Part shown: positions 62,950 through 64,000 of the stretch, in pieces
Layout of the letters: every line of letters begins with the position of its first letter
How positions within the stretch are numbered: the stretch's first letter is position 1
Assembly (NCBI RefSeq): GCF_039851975.1
Contig: NZ_CP156660.1
Coordinates: 2,299,035 to 2,363,034 of the forward strand
Reading direction: 5' to 3'
DNA length: 64,000 nt
From: Desulfoscipio sp. XC116
GTDB lineage: Bacteria > Bacillota > Desulfotomaculia > Desulfotomaculales > Desulfallaceae
Translations under genes and position numbers: made by a program
The notes under the pieces: model-generated
Databases searched by the model: none
What the model saw: only the letters and a program-made list of their open reading frames with translations
Told to the model about the DNA's origin: nothing

Positions 62950-63998
62950 TATTTCACACCTCCCAGTACCAGGCTGGCGGCGGACGGACCGGTAAAGGCC
63001 ATTAATGCAGCCACAGCCAATACGCCAAGGAAGAAAATTAACGCATAGTTCTGCATCCGACCGGACTGGAATACGCGCAAACCATCTCCGGACAGCTTGC
63101 CAAAGGCACCAATGCCGTTAACAATATTGTCCACCACATAAATATCGAACAGGTAAAACAGCCTGGCGGTACCATCCACCAGCGCGTGGTTAAACCAGAG
63201 GTACAGCTCGTCAATATAGTATTTATTCCAAAGCATCCGGTAAATAGGACCGAACCATTTAGCCATAGCCTTGGCCCGTTTCTTTTCAACGTCTCTCAAA
63301 TACAATGTATAGGCCAGATAGATACCGCTGCAAGCCAGTACTATCGATAAAAGCATGGCGCCATAATTAGCCGAGGCATGATGCGGATGTCCAAAGTAAA
63401 TCCACTCGGCCCACACGTTGTTCCAGGGAGTACCCAGCCAACCGCCGCCTATAGCGCCAATAGCGAGGACTATGAGAGGTACGGTCATATTCCACGGGGA
63501 CTCTTTGGGATGATTTGCGGGGTTCTCCTTGCCAAAGAAAGCCAGAAAAATCATCCGCCACATATAAAATGCAGTTAAAAACGCGGTAAACGCCGCCATG
63601 GCAAACAGCACATAGTGCCCCTCAGCCAATGTAGCGACTAAAATTTCATCCTTACTCCAAAAACCCGAAAAGGGTGGTATTCCGGCGATAGCCAGACCGC
63701 CAATTACAAACGTCCAGGCAGTGATGGGCATTTTCTTAACCAGTCCGCCCATATCCCACACATCGGCCTTGTGGTGCAGGGCAACCAGCACACTACCGGC
63801 GCCGAGGAACATTAAAGCCTTGAAGAAAGCATGCGTCCACATGTGAAACATACCGGCGGTCAGACTGCCCACCCCCAGAGCCAGCATCATATAGCCCAGC
63901 TGGCTGACGGTGGAATACGCGAGTATCTTCTTAATCTCTCGCTGCGTTATAGCAATGGTCGCGGCAAACAGCGCGGTAAAGGCACCGGTGACCGCCAC
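62949..63998 (-). CDS. nuoL: NADH-quinone oxidoreductase subunit L, C-terminal part
   Basis: The gene runs off the right edge: 349 residues of an expected 620-660 are seen. REIKKILAYSTVSQLGYMML, GSLTAGMFHMWTHAFFKALM, GAGSVLVALHHKADVWDMGG, GIPPFSGFWSKDEILVATLA and FYMWRMIFLAFFG are NuoL lines, followed by the long lateral helix region and a final membrane segment. Largest proton-channel subunit of Complex I. Confidence 0.95.
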   Translation of the reverse strand: MAVTGAFTALFAATIAITQREIKKILAYSTVSQLGYMMLALGVGSLTAGMFHMWTHAFFKALMFLGAGSVLVALHHKADVWDMGGLVKKMPITAWTFVIGGLAIAGIPPFSGFWSKDEILVATLAEGHYVLFAMAAFTAFLTAFYMWRMIFLAFFGKENPANHPKESPWNMTVPLIVLAIGAIGGGWLGTPWNNVWAEWIYFGHPHHASANYGAMLLSIVLACSGIYLAYTLYLRDVEKKRAKAMAKWFGPIYRMLWNKYYIDELYLWFNHALVDGTARLFYLFDIYVVDNIVNGIGAFGKLSGDGLRVFQSGRMQNYALIFFLGVLAVAALMAFTGPSAASLVLGGVK

Positions 63999-64000
63999 CA

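Overview
This window reads as a chromosome segment of an anaerobic, probably spore-forming Firmicute of the Desulfotomaculum/Pelotomaculum type (Peptococcaceae in the wide sense). The reasons are strong AGGAGG ribosome binding sites with many GTG/TTG starts, a Firmicute-type rRNA operon, proton-pumping Nuo-type Complex I subunits, 2-hydroxyacyl-CoA dehydratase-type enzymes and a large complement of acyl-CoA catabolic genes. The taxonomic call is inference; no marker was searched.

Layout. 1-5 kb: secreted proteins, an ECF-like sigma factor with its DUF4367 partner, then a scar zone of IS and gene remnants and a complete type II toxin-antitoxin pair with a visible operator. 4.8-15.4 kb: a long minus-strand run that reads tctC-tctB-tctA, a ferredoxin-like protein, an unknown protein, an AbrB-type membrane protein, ilvD, panB and a LUD protein, headed by a GntR regulator bracketed by two copies of a 40-bp block containing TTGTATACAA. 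15.7-20.9 kb: a DUF401 permease, a decayed metallo-hydrolase and two unusual surface-type proteins.

21-39.6 kb is the most interesting part: a catabolic region built from sigma-54 control. One set (acid-CoA ligase, BadH-like dehydrogenase, an acyl-CoA dehydrogenase with Asp in place of the usual catalytic Glu, BadI-like ring hydrolase) looks like a route from cyclohexanecarboxylate to pimeloyl-CoA. It has two well-formed sigma-54 promoters and TTGCA/TGCAA palindromes. The divergent sigma-54 activator gene is cut in two by a 1,645-bp IS3-family element; removing the element plus one copy of a GTTTA target repeat rejoins the AAA+ and helix-turn-helix parts in frame. A second set (two further acid-CoA ligases, PaaG-like hydratase/isomerase, thiolase, FMN oxidoreductase, SDR, LCAD-type dehydrogenase) is partly AT-rich, carries a third and a fourth sigma-54 promoter, the last with a different activator motif (AGGAC-N3-GTCCT), and contains three gene relics.

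39.6-43.4 kb: an IS200/IS605-like 300-bp derivative, an Fe-S protein and a diguanylate cyclase. 43.6-48.8 kb: 16S-23S rRNA operon on the minus strand with a near-consensus promoter but no 5S or tRNA visible. 49-64 kb: acylphosphatase, a soluble chemoreceptor-like protein, YifB, a two-component 2-hydroxyacyl-CoA dehydratase/benzoyl-CoA reductase-like set with its ATP-dependent activase, YraN, a C_GCAxxG protein, a MoxR/VWA pair, and the nuoL-nuoM-nuoN end of a Complex I operon running off the right edge. Palindromic REP-like units recur directly behind several stop codons.
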